From Fumia sp045615345 (GTDB lineage: Bacteria; Bacillota; Clostridia; Oscillospirales; Ruminococcaceae): a stretch of 64,000 nucleotides of DNA. The DNA is taken from NCBI GenBank assembly GCA_045615345.1, contig JAZLER010000003.1:1-64000 (forward strand), read 5' to 3'. The notes under the pieces were generated by a model, which was not told the DNA's origin, did not search any database, and worked only from the letters and a program-made list of their open reading frames with translations. Both the position numbers and the translations under genes were made by a program. Positions 25,879-33,722 of the stretch are shown here, in pieces (position 1 is the first letter of the stretch; the number at the start of each line of letters is the position of its first letter).

Positions 25879-27231
25879 CTATTCTGAAAGGAATTTTATT
25901 TTCTTTTTATAAAGTCTTGCATAGAGAATCAAACTTACAACAAACGAACCTGCTTCCGCGATAGGGAAAGCATACCAGACATAGACAAGTCCAAAGGCAG
26001 AGAGCACATAAGCTATCGGCAAAATCAAAACAAGCTGTCTTAAAAGGGAAACGATAAGGCTGTAAAGCCCCATACCCGTTGCCTGGAATATTGTTGAGAA
26101 TGAAATACCCAAAGCTGCAGGGATAAAGCAAAGACTGATAATTCTTAAAGCAGGAATACCATTTGTGAGCATTTCTTCGTTTGCATTAAAAATGCTCATA
26201 AGAAAATCTGCCTTAAGCCAGAAGAGGGCGGTACCGAGCGCCATAATGATAAGAGCAATTACCATGCCTTTTCCGAGGGCATCGGTAAGGCGTTTTTTAT
26301 TTTTAGCGCCGAAATTATATCCCATAATGGGCATAAGGCCCTGGGTAAGTCCAAAAACAGGCATAAATACAAAAGACTGCAATTTATAATAGATACCTAA
26401 AATTGTAACGCCGACATCGGAAATTGCGCCTAAAATTGCGTTAAGTCCCATAATGAGCACTGATGCTATCGACTGCATAACAATTGAAGGGAAACCTACA
26501 ACATAAATATCTTTCACAGTTTGTGCGCGCATTTTAAAGTTTCTCAGACGGATGGTAACTGCATTTTTCCTGAATGAAATCATCAAAACAAGGAAAGTCA
26601 TCGAAAAAATCTGTCCGATTACAGTCGCAATAGCTGCTCCCGCTACGCCAAGCGCGGGAACTCCGAAATAACCGAAAATAAAAATCGGGTCCAAAATAAT
26701 ATTTGTGATAGCGCCTATAAGCTGACCTGCCATAGGAACAATCATATTTCCTGTTCCCTGCAAAATCTTTTCAATAGCGATACCGACAAAGCAACCGACA
26801 GAGCAGATACATGCAATAGAAAGATAATGCTTTCCCATAGAAACGATATTCTGATTATCGGTATAAAGTTTAAAAAATCCTTCGGCAAAGAAAATCCCGA
26901 AAACCACAAAGAAAAGGTAGCTGATAATACTTAAAACTATACCGTGGGTTGCGGCATAGTCGGCATCTTGCTGGTTTCGTTCTCCGAGGCGTCTTGATAC
27001 AAGCGAGTTTACGCCGACACCGGTACCTACTGCAACGGAAACCATCAGCATCTGTATCGGGAATGCATAGGAAACGGCATCAAGCGCCTCTTTAGAATAC
27101 TGTGCCACAAACATACTGTCAATAATGTTGTAAAGCGACTGTATAAGCATCGAAAATATCGCCGGGAGCGACATCGAAATAATAAGCTTGAGTATTGGGG
27201 TTGATCGCATTTTGTTTTCTTTAACTTCCAT
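25879..27231 (-). CDS. MATE-family efflux transporter
   Basis: A 450-residue inner-membrane exporter with about twelve predicted helices in two homologous halves ('LPAIFSMLIQSLYNIIDSMFVAQ' at the start of the first, 'GFPSIVMQSIASVLIMGLNAIL' in the second). MATE proteins expel cationic drugs or metabolites in exchange for Na+ or H+. The ATG at 27231 with AAGGA upstream is preferred; an upstream ATG at 27255 has only an overlapping site. The substrate is unknown. Stop is TAG. Shares a transcript with tadA. Confidence 0.92.
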   Translation of the reverse strand: MEVKENKMRSTPILKLIISMSLPAIFSMLIQSLYNIIDSMFVAQYSKEALDAVSYAFPIQMLMVSVAVGTGVGVNSLVSRRLGERNQQDADYAATHGIVLSIISYLFFVVFGIFFAEGFFKLYTDNQNIVSMGKHYLSIACICSVGCFVGIAIEKILQGTGNMIVPMAGQLIGAITNIILDPIFIFGYFGVPALGVAGAAIATVIGQIFSMTFLVLMISFRKNAVTIRLRNFKMRAQTVKDIYVVGFPSIVMQSIASVLIMGLNAILGAISDVGVTILGIYYKLQSFVFMPVFGLTQGLMPIMGYNFGAKNKKRLTDALGKGMVIALIIMALGTALFWLKADFLMSIFNANEEMLTNGIPALRIISLCFIPAALGISFSTIFQATGMGLYSLIVSLLRQLVLILPIAYVLSAFGLVYVWYAFPIAEAGSFVVSLILYARLYKKKIKFLSE

Positions 27232-27319
27232 TTTCTTTTTCCTTTCTGATAACATACCTCACTATTATACTTTGTTTTTTTGAACTTTTCAATATTTTCT
27301 TTCAATGTTTGTGAAAATA

Positions 27320-27328
27320 TGGTATACT
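27320..27328 (+). promoter_or_regulatory. Extended -10 promoter of the YibE/F gene
   Basis: TGGTATACT about 20 bases upstream of the start and without an obvious -35, in the divergent gap with the MATE gene. Confidence 0.5.
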
Positions 27329-27348
27329 GTGTAAAAAGGAGGGGTTTT

Positions 27349-28485
27349 ATGAAGAAAGTATTGTCATATATTTCAGTGATTTTCTTTTCTTTGCTTTTCA
27401 TTATGGCAGGTTTTTTGTATTGCAGTAAGCATATGCCTGCATCCGCTGAAACCCCCTCAAAAACCTATAAAGCAAAGGCAACAGAGATTATAAGTGACAA
27501 TGAAATTTTCAGTAAATATACAAATGAAATCTCCGAACGCCGTATCGTATATTACGCAAAAATCTTAAACGGTGACAAAAAAGGGGAGGAAATAGTCGCG
27601 ACTCAGGTTATGGACTTAACCCAGATGGAACTCGGTTCTCCTTTGAAAGTCGGTAGCGTTTATTTTGTTTCCGAAGTCACAAACGAGTATATGGAAAACC
27701 AATGGATTGCAGGGAACCCTGTAAGAACCCCGTGGATTTTGTTTTTAGTTTTGCTTTTTGTGGGGCTTATAATCCTTTTTGGCAGAAAAAAGGGTGTCAG
27801 CACTATAATTTCTTTAATTTTAACTTGTCTTTCGATATTTTTAATTCTTATTCCGTCAATTATCTGTGGATTTAATGTCTATTTTACCTCAATTTTAATT
27901 TGCATCTTTACAATTATTTCCACATTACTTTTAGTGAGTGGGTTCACATTCAAAACCCTTTCGGCATCGCTCGGTTGTATTGGTGGTGTTATGATTGCAG
28001 GTATAATCACTGTTCTCAGCAACCGTTATATGAATATGACGGGAATGCTCGATGATGATTCATTGATGATTTATGTTATGAACCCCGACAAGCCGATAGA
28101 TTTGCGTGCTTTGCTTTTTGCAGGAATTATAATAGGTGCTGTCGGAGCTGTGATGGATGTCGGTATGTCTATTGCATCATCGCTTACCGAAATCACCGAA
28201 AAAATTCCGGATATTTCCTTTAAGGAACTTGTAAAATCAGGGTTTTCGATAGGCCGCGACATTATGGGAACAATGGCAAACACTCTGGTTTTAGCCTATA
28301 TCGGAAGCGGACTTCATATGACGGTTCTCCTTTTAAACTACAAAGGAAATTTAGAAGAAATACTTAATATGGAAATGATAGCTTCGGAAATCTTACAAGC
28401 GATGGCAGGAAGTATTGCAATACTTTTCACTATCCCGACAACTACATTGTTTACAGCATTTTTACACAAGAGAAAAGACGCCTGA
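27349..28485 (+). CDS. YibE/F-like multi-pass membrane protein
   Basis: A 378-residue membrane protein. One N-terminal hydrophobic segment precedes an extracytoplasmic domain of about 90 residues, followed by a compact block of about seven helices ('PWILFLVLLFVGLIILFG' onward) with the Gly-rich 'GAVGAVMDVGMSIASSLTEI' typical of YibE/F proteins. Members are widespread in Firmicutes but have no established transport substrate. The ATG at 27349 follows AAAGGAGGGG. Its TGA lies in the downstream terminator stem. Confidence 0.85.
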   Translation: MKKVLSYISVIFFSLLFIMAGFLYCSKHMPASAETPSKTYKAKATEIISDNEIFSKYTNEISERRIVYYAKILNGDKKGEEIVATQVMDLTQMELGSPLKVGSVYFVSEVTNEYMENQWIAGNPVRTPWILFLVLLFVGLIILFGRKKGVSTIISLILTCLSIFLILIPSIICGFNVYFTSILICIFTIISTLLLVSGFTFKTLSASLGCIGGVMIAGIITVLSNRYMNMTGMLDDDSLMIYVMNPDKPIDLRALLFAGIIIGAVGAVMDVGMSIASSLTEITEKIPDISFKELVKSGFSIGRDIMGTMANTLVLAYIGSGLHMTVLLLNYKGNLEEILNMEMIASEILQAMAGSIAILFTIPTTTLFTAFLHKRKDA

Positions 28486-28499
28486 CGGCGTCTTTTTTT
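28475..28499 (+). terminator. Intrinsic terminator
   Basis: AAGACGCC / GGCGTCTT with a TGAC loop and T run. The yibE/F-like gene stops within it. Confidence 0.85.
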
Positions 28500-29178
28500 A
28501 ATTCTTTGTAATAATACTCATCGGGTCAATCCATTCGCCGTCTTTTTTCATTGCAAGGTGAAGATGACTTTCTTCGCCACTTTCGATTACAGAAGTATTT
28601 CCAACTTCGCCGATTACATCCCCCAAAGCCACTTTCTGTCCCTTTTTCACTTTTACAGTATCTGCAAGTCCGCAATAGAAAGCTGTCGCTTTGGGATACT
28701 CAATTTCAACCATAACTCCCCATTTGGGGTCGTTTATAATTTCTTTTACAGTACCGTCAAAAACAGATTTTACGGGTGTTCCTTCTTTTGCCGCGATATC
28801 AATTCCGTCATGGGTTCTCCATTCGCCTAAAGTTTTTGACTTGACAAGTTCGCCATTGCTGAAACTGTTAATAACCTCTCCCGTAACCGGCATAATATAC
28901 GCACCGCCTGATGTTTTGGGTGTTTCTTCTTTTGATGGTTCTTTTTCCTCGGTTGACGGTTCGATAACCACTCCTGATTGTACTTTGTTTGCATCTTCAA
29001 TTTCAGGCACTGTCCAGTCGGTAACATTATATCTCTCGCTCTGGGGTTCGGGATTTGATTTATCCAGTGTGTCAAAAACCGTAAAGTAAGCAGTTGTACC
29101 AACTGCCACAGCGCATATCGCAAGGGCAATATAAAAACCCTTTCCAAGTCTTTGTCTTTTCATTGTTGATCTTTTCAT
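28498..29178 (-). CDS. M23-family peptidase, SpoIIQ-like
   Basis: A 226-residue protein with a single N-terminal anchor (about 11-33), a Pro/Glu/Lys-rich linker and a LytM/M23 domain. The zinc ligands of active endopeptidases are present: H and D in 'THDGIDIAA' and the HxH in 'SHLHLAMKKDG'. Size and topology match SpoIIQ, the forespore partner of SpoIIIAH; clostridial SpoIIQ proteins often keep the zinc site, unlike Bacillus. A plain cell-wall endopeptidase is the alternative. The ATG at 29178 with TAGGAGG is chosen over a start 30 codons upstream that has no site. Confidence 0.82.
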   Translation of the reverse strand: MKRSTMKRQRLGKGFYIALAICAVAVGTTAYFTVFDTLDKSNPEPQSERYNVTDWTVPEIEDANKVQSGVVIEPSTEEKEPSKEETPKTSGGAYIMPVTGEVINSFSNGELVKSKTLGEWRTHDGIDIAAKEGTPVKSVFDGTVKEIINDPKWGVMVEIEYPKATAFYCGLADTVKVKKGQKVALGDVIGEVGNTSVIESGEESHLHLAMKKDGEWIDPMSIITKN

Positions 29179-29354
29179 ATATAAAAACCTCCTAAAATTT
29201 TTAAAACCACACTTTATGGATTTAGTTTTCACTGAAAAAATCTTTTTATTCCGCTTTTTATTTTCCAAAAATTTTCGATTTCACCAAAAAACACATCGCT
29301 TTAAAGTAATATTGTGAAATTTTCTACAAACTTTATTTTTTTATCAAAATTTTA

Positions 29355-29383
29355 TTGACTATCAACCTTAAAAGCAATATAAT
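29355..29383 (+). promoter_or_regulatory. Promoter of serC-serA
   Basis: TTGACT (29355-29360), 17-base spacer, TATAAT (29378-29383): a near-consensus promoter 38 bases before serC. Confidence 0.8.
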
Positions 29384-29421
29384 AGATTATGTATTAAAAT
29401 ATATTTTTGGAGGTCTTTAAA

Positions 29422-30507
29422 ATGAGTAGAGTAAGAAACTTCAGCGCAGGACCCTCTATGCTTCCTGAAGCTGTTTTAACAAGAGCTGCAAGCGAAATGC
29501 TTGACTACAACGGCAGTGGCCAGTCCGTTATGGAAATGTCCCACCGTTCTAAAGAATATCAGGCAATCATTGATGAATGTGAAGCTTTGCTCCGCGAAGT
29601 AATGAACATTCCCGAAGATTATGCTGTATTGTTCTTGCAGGGTGGTGCTTCCACACAGTTTGCAATGCTTCCCTTAAACCTTGCAACAAAATCAGGTTCT
29701 GCTGATTTCGTTATCACAGGTCAGTGGGCTAAAAAAGCATACTCCGAATGCAAAAAATTGGCTAACGCACGCGAAGTAGCATCTTCTGCTGACAAAACTT
29801 TCTCTTACATTCCCAAACTTGATCCCGCTACTTTTGACAAAAATGCAGATTACTTCCACATCTGTATGAACAACACAATTTATGGTACAAAATACGCTGA
29901 GCTCCCCGATACAGGTAATGTTCCGCTTATTGCTGACATCAGCTCCTGTGCACTTTCCGAACCCATTGATGTAACAAAATTCGGTGCTCTCTATGCAGGC
30001 GCACAGAAAAATATGGGTCCTGCAGGTCTTACTGTTGTTATCATCCGTAAAGACCTTATCGGTGAAACAAGAGAAGGTACACCCACAATGCTCGCTTACA
30101 GCACACATTCTGAAAACGGTTCTATGTACAACACTCCTCCCACATACGCAATTTACATCTGTAAACTCGTATTGGAATGGATTAAAAACGACATCGGCGG
30201 TCTTGAAAAAATGAAAGAAATCAACGAAAGAAAAGCTAAAATCCTTTACGATTTCCTTGATTCTTCCAAACTCTTCAAGGGTACTGTTGAAAAAGAATTC
30301 CGTTCTCTTATGAACGTTCCTTTCGTTACAGGCAACGAAGAACTCGATGCAAAATTTGTTAAAGAAGCTGCAGCTGCAGGCTTTATCAACCTCAAAGGTC
30401 ACAGAAGCGTTGGCGGTATGAGAGCATCTATCTACAACGCAATGCCCGAAGAAGGCGTAAAAGACCTTGTAGAATTTATGAAAGACTTTGAAGCTAAAAA
30501 CGCTTAG
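29422..30507 (+). CDS. serC: Phosphoserine aminotransferase
   Basis: Second step of serine biosynthesis: 3-phosphohydroxypyruvate plus glutamate gives phosphoserine (also active in PLP synthesis). 361 residues with 'NFSAGPSMLPEAVL' at the start, 'LFLQGGASTQFAMLPLNL' and the PLP-lysine in 'YAGAQKNMGPAGLTVV', plus 'GHRSVGGMRASIYNAM' near the end. The ATG follows TTTGGAGG. serA begins 31 bases later, giving a two-gene serine operon on a strong promoter. Codon use is notably T/A-ending but otherwise like highly expressed genes here. Confidence 0.97.
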   Translation: MSRVRNFSAGPSMLPEAVLTRAASEMLDYNGSGQSVMEMSHRSKEYQAIIDECEALLREVMNIPEDYAVLFLQGGASTQFAMLPLNLATKSGSADFVITGQWAKKAYSECKKLANAREVASSADKTFSYIPKLDPATFDKNADYFHICMNNTIYGTKYAELPDTGNVPLIADISSCALSEPIDVTKFGALYAGAQKNMGPAGLTVVIIRKDLIGETREGTPTMLAYSTHSENGSMYNTPPTYAIYICKLVLEWIKNDIGGLEKMKEINERKAKILYDFLDSSKLFKGTVEKEFRSLMNVPFVTGNEELDAKFVKEAAAAGFINLKGHRSVGGMRASIYNAMPEEGVKDLVEFMKDFEAKNA

Positions 30508-30537
30508 GCGCAACTGATTGAAAGAAGGCTTTTTACT

Positions 30538-31701
30538 ATGTTTAATATTCAGACACTTAACAAAATTTCTCCTATCGGTATGGATAAATTCGACAGAAAC
30601 AACTATACTTGGGGCGATGATATTACTAACCCCGATGCTATTTTGGTTCGTTCTGCTTCCATGCACGAAATGGAAATGCCCGAATCTTTGCTCGCTATCG
30701 CAAGAGCAGGTGCAGGCGTAAACAATATTCCTTTAGATGCTTGTGCTGAAAAAGGTATCGTTGTTTTCAACACTCCCGGTGCAAACGCTAACGCTGTTAA
30801 AGAACTCGTTATTCTTGGTCTTTTGATGTCTTCAAGAAAAGTTGGTCCTGCTATGGACTGGGTTAAGACACTCAAAGGTCAGGGCGCTGAAGTCGGCAAG
30901 CTCGTTGAAAAAGGCAAAAGCAACTTTGTTGGTCCCGAAATCAAGGGCAAAAAACTCGGTGTAGTTGGTCTTGGTGCTATCGGTATCCTCGTTGCTAACG
31001 CTGCTGCTGATTTGGGTATGACAGTTTACGGCTACGACCCTTACCTCAGTGTTGATGCTGCTTGGGGTATGCACGACAGTGTTATCCACGCTACATCTCT
31101 TCGTGATATTTACGAAAACTGTGATTATATTTCTCTTCATGTTCCCTGCAACCCCGAAACAAAGGGTATGATTAACGCTTCTTCCATCAGTACAATGAAA
31201 AATGGTGTAAGAATTCTTAACTTTGCTCGTGGCGAACTTGTTAACGAAGAAGATATCCTCACAGCACTTGATGAAAAGAAAGTAACAGTTTATGTTACAG
31301 ACTTCCCCACAGATGCTCAGATTGACCACGCAGGCGTTGTTGCTTTGCCTCACCTCGGTGCTTCCACACCCGAATCTGAAGACAACTGTGCAGAAATGGC
31401 TGCAAACGAAGTTATCAACTACCTTGAAAACGGTAACATCGTAAACTCCGTAAACTATCCTAATGTATCTCTTCCCAAGAGTGGCGAAATGAGATTCTGT
31501 ATCCTTCACAAAAATGTAAGTGGTGCTATCTCCAAGATTTCCACTGCTTTCTCCGATGCAGGTCTCAACATCGAAAATATAGTTAACGGCTCTAAGAAAG
31601 ATTACGCTTACACAATTCTTGATTTGTCCGCAAAAGCTGATGCTTCTTTCGTTGCAAAACTTGAAGCTGATGACGACATCATCAAAGTAAGAGTTATCTA
31701 A
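30538..31701 (+). CDS. serA: D-3-phosphoglycerate dehydrogenase
   Basis: First committed step of serine biosynthesis: oxidises 3-phosphoglycerate with NAD+. The 387-residue length is the short form, with a substrate/NAD domain and one C-terminal ACT domain. Features: Rossmann 'GVVGLGAIGILVANAA', the 'NFARGELV' active-site Arg region, 'HLGASTPESEDN' containing the catalytic His region, and the ACT segment after 'MRFCILHKNVSGAISKISTAF'. The ACT domain suggests allosteric control by serine. It is the second gene of the serC operon and ends before a strong terminator. Confidence 0.96.
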   Translation: MFNIQTLNKISPIGMDKFDRNNYTWGDDITNPDAILVRSASMHEMEMPESLLAIARAGAGVNNIPLDACAEKGIVVFNTPGANANAVKELVILGLLMSSRKVGPAMDWVKTLKGQGAEVGKLVEKGKSNFVGPEIKGKKLGVVGLGAIGILVANAAADLGMTVYGYDPYLSVDAAWGMHDSVIHATSLRDIYENCDYISLHVPCNPETKGMINASSISTMKNGVRILNFARGELVNEEDILTALDEKKVTVYVTDFPTDAQIDHAGVVALPHLGASTPESEDNCAEMAANEVINYLENGNIVNSVNYPNVSLPKSGEMRFCILHKNVSGAISKISTAFSDAGLNIENIVNGSKKDYAYTILDLSAKADASFVAKLEADDDIIKVRVI

Positions 31702-31720
31702 GAAAATTTGCAAAAAGATA

Positions 31721-31756
31721 AAAGATATGCAGAAAATTTCTGCATATCTTTTTTTG
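31721..31756 (+). terminator. Intrinsic terminator of serC-serA
   Basis: AAAGATATGCAGAAA / TTTCTGCATATCTTT stem and a T run, about 20 bases after serA. Confidence 0.9.
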
Positions 31757-31760
31757 TTTC

Positions 31761-31789
31761 TTTACATTTCGGTTTTTATGTGGTAAAAT
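31761..31789 (+). promoter_or_regulatory. Promoter of the small Cys-rich unit
   Basis: TTTACA (31761-31766), 17-base spacer and an extended -10, TGGTAAAAT (TAAAAT at 31784-31789). The expected transcription start, about 31796, coincides with the beginning of the leader helix. Confidence 0.6.
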
Positions 31790-31796
31790 AACATCA

Positions 31797-31912
31797 TACC
31801 ACACTACATTTTAATATTGGATAAATGTTTTTACTCATCAGAGAGAAAATATCTTGGTAAAAGGTGTTCTCTCTTCTCTCTTGGTGGGTAGATTTATCGG
31901 TGTAGTATGGTA
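31797..31912 (+). promoter_or_regulatory. Structured 5' leader with nested helices
   Basis: Three nested complementary pairs are visible. P1: 31797-31808 with 31901-31912 (11 of 12 paired). P2: GATAAAT 31820-31826 with ATTTATC 31892-31898. P3: AGAGAGAA 31840-31847 with TTCTCTCT at 31867-31874 or, as an alternative, the overlapping second copy at 31874-31881. The 3' strand of P1 contains the only ATG (31907) of the small gene. It has none of the conserved cores of riboswitches I know. A regulatory or structured RNA is inferred; folding was done by eye. Confidence 0.5.
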
Positions 31913-32099
31913 ACGAAACCGAGGGAAGCACTTTTTCAGCACACCATTAACACCATCTGATCGGGGAAACCTGTGCCTTGGAAATGGTGAACACCCAGAA
32001 TATGAATGTTGCTGTGATGAGTGCAATTATTATTTGTACTGCTTCCCAAATTACAAAATGGAAATTGCCTGGGAAGAATTTGAATACAGTAAAAGCTGA
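31907..32099 (+). CDS. Cys-rich small protein, reading frame offset by one base from its ATG
   Basis: The +1 frame from 31914 to the TGA at 32097-32099 reads like real protein, with a clear Cys cluster ('NLCLGNGEHPEYECCCDEC', then 'YYLYCFPNYK') and an acidic/aromatic tail, but contains no ATG, GTG or TTG start. The only nearby ATG (31907, weak GGTG site) opens the other frame and reaches TGA 31958-31960 after 17 codons. A one-base shift anywhere in 31910-31957 would join them into about 63 residues. Either an indel (a T5 run lies at 31932-31936), a sequence error or +1 recoding. Six Cys suggest metal binding; the family is unrecognised. Confidence 0.5.
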
Positions 32100-32122
32100 A
32101 GGAAAAATCCTTCAGCTTTTTT
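32091..32122. terminator. Shared bidirectional terminator
   Basis: AAAAGCTGAAGGA / TCCTTCAGCTTTT with an AAAA loop. Both arms read AAA AGC TGA, so the rightward Cys-rich frame and the leftward CrtO-like gene each end in Lys-Ser-stop inside the stem. Confidence 0.85.
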
Positions 32123-32669
32123 GTTTTTGCAATATTCTTTTTACTCTTGGTCTGTTATATCTTTGAATCACGATAAACTGCGCATCAAAAATCATAGCAA
32201 ACATTGCCGTTATGAGGAATATCCAGAACTCACCCCAGATAAGGGAAAACAAAATACTTGTTAATGAGATGATTTCGTTTATCCAGTGGTCGGTTTCTGA
32301 TTTTGTCATAACGGCTGAAATCTCTTCGAGTGAATGTTTTTCAAGCGAAAAGGATTCGGGGTTATATGTAAGTGCTTTGCCTTTCCATTTTTTAACCCTT
32401 AAAAGTTTATAGAGTGATTTTTCAAAAGGCTTTTCTTCAAACCATTTACTTTCGGGGTTAATTTTAAAAAGCTTTGAAACGTTTCCCATAATAATACGAA
32501 GCCAGAAATGGTACATTATCATAAACGACACTATTCCAACCCATAAAACGGTGCTGTTTTCGGTTTTGCCACCGTAATACAACGCAAAGCACAAAGCCGA
32601 AAGGATAACTGTCAGCGCAATCACCGAATACATAAATATCGCAGAAGAGCTTTTCTTTTGTTTTTGCAT
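32112..32669 (-). CDS. CrtO-like (glycosyl-diaponeurosporenoate acyltransferase-related) membrane protein
   Basis: A 185-residue protein with four hydrophobic segments. The motifs 'RVKKWKGKAL', 'ETDHWINEIISL' and 'FIVIQRYNRPRVKRIL' match in order and spacing the staphylococcal carotenoid acyltransferase CrtO. No carotenoid genes (crtM/N/P/Q) are present, so the acyl acceptor here is likely another membrane glycolipid; that is inference. GAGGTGA precedes the ATG. It is the last gene of a leftward run rlmD-acyltransferase-this gene. Its stop codon is in the shared terminator. Confidence 0.75.
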   Translation of the reverse strand: MQKQKKSSSAIFMYSVIALTVILSALCFALYYGGKTENSTVLWVGIVSFMIMYHFWLRIIMGNVSKLFKINPESKWFEEKPFEKSLYKLLRVKKWKGKALTYNPESFSLEKHSLEEISAVMTKSETDHWINEIISLTSILFSLIWGEFWIFLITAMFAMIFDAQFIVIQRYNRPRVKRILQKQKS

Positions 32670-32681
32670 CGAATCACCTCG

Positions 32682-33689
32682 TCAGGATTTTGCAAAATGC
32701 TTTCCGGCTATAATTGTCGAAATATATCCGAGAATGCAGGAAATAACCATAGCCACCATCAACCAGATAATTCTGCCTGTCAGCCCGAAGGTAATCATTG
32801 CATTTACAACTGTCATATGATATATGAATATTCCATACGATATGTCCTTTTTAAGTTTAAATTGCGGGAAGCAGTATGCGAAACCTATAATGGCGACGAG
32901 AACAAACAAGGTTTTCAACACACCATATCCAGCTGAAAAATCAAAACCTGTAAATGTGATAATTATTCCTGCGCAGATGAAAACCGGCCACCATTTTTTG
33001 CAAAAAGGGATAATCTTGTCAAAAAAGCATGCCATCATCATTCCCAGAAGAAACATCCACAGGTATCGTATTACCGTCTGGTTGTATAGCTTCAGAAAAA
33101 CTTCTACCCCAAACAAGCCTGATAAAAACTCAAACAACTCGCTCATTACAACACTGGCAATTATGGTTATAGCCCACACATACCATTTTCTGTTTCTTAA
33201 AAACTTATAAATAAGCCATGCTATTATGTAAAACTGAATTGTAACACACATAGTCCACAATGAACCGTTAGGAGTTCCACAGCCATAACCTCTTAATGAC
33301 CCGGGCGTCCAAAACTGAAAAATTGTTGACTGCGCGAAAGTAAATATTGCTGTATCCCTGACATTCCAGCCACGGTAAAGTATACACATTACAATAATTT
33401 CAACAACAACGGCAATCCACATCTCAGGATAAATTCTCCAAAATCTTTTTTTAAGATATCCTGTGTATCCACCCCGGCTCGCCGAACGCTCGATAGAAAA
33501 CCATATAAGGAAACCACTTAGTGTAAAGAAAACAGGTACCCCCTGAAAAACTGCAAACAACTTATCAAAGACACTGTTGCTGCTTATTCCAAAATGTACT
33601 ATTATATGTCCATACATAACCTGTAAAGCTGCAATCAACTTAAACAGGCTAAGACAGTTATCATTCTTTCTAACTGCAGGTTCATTCAT
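32682..33689 (-). CDS. Acyltransferase-3 family membrane protein (OafA/YrhL type)
   Basis: A 335-residue multi-pass protein with about ten helices. The early His in 'MYGHIIVHFG' and 'TLSGFLIWFSIERSASRGGYTGYLKKRFWRIYPEMW' are the family hallmarks; such enzymes move acyl groups onto cell-surface sugars or other acceptors. The ATG at 33689 with AGGAGG eight bases upstream is used; an ATG at 33722 directly abutting the rlmD stop has no site. Followed 12 bases later by the CrtO-like gene. Substrate unknown. Confidence 0.88.
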   Translation of the reverse strand: MNEPAVRKNDNCLSLFKLIAALQVMYGHIIVHFGISSNSVFDKLFAVFQGVPVFFTLSGFLIWFSIERSASRGGYTGYLKKRFWRIYPEMWIAVVVEIIVMCILYRGWNVRDTAIFTFAQSTIFQFWTPGSLRGYGCGTPNGSLWTMCVTIQFYIIAWLIYKFLRNRKWYVWAITIIASVVMSELFEFLSGLFGVEVFLKLYNQTVIRYLWMFLLGMMMACFFDKIIPFCKKWWPVFICAGIIITFTGFDFSAGYGVLKTLFVLVAIIGFAYCFPQFKLKKDISYGIFIYHMTVVNAMITFGLTGRIIWLMVAMVISCILGYISTIIAGKHFAKS

Positions 33690-33722
33690 GCCCTTCGCCT
33701 CCTGATCTTCAGTATCATACAA

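Noticed and set aside
29692..30666. Long open frame on the minus strand, opposite serC
   Set aside because: Fully antisense to a gene with clear family motifs; Cys/Phe-rich composition is typical of a shadow frame, and there is no ribosome site.
30832..31713. Long open minus-strand frame opposite serA
   Set aside because: Same reason: antisense to serA, Cys/Phe/Ser-rich, no site.
31796..32122. RNase P RNA, tmRNA, SRP RNA or 6S RNA
   Set aside because: The length would fit, but the conserved cores (e.g. the 6S bubble, tmRNA tRNA-like ends, SRP GGAAGCAGC-type loop, RNase P GAGGAAAGTCC) are not seen, and the 3' half reads as protein.
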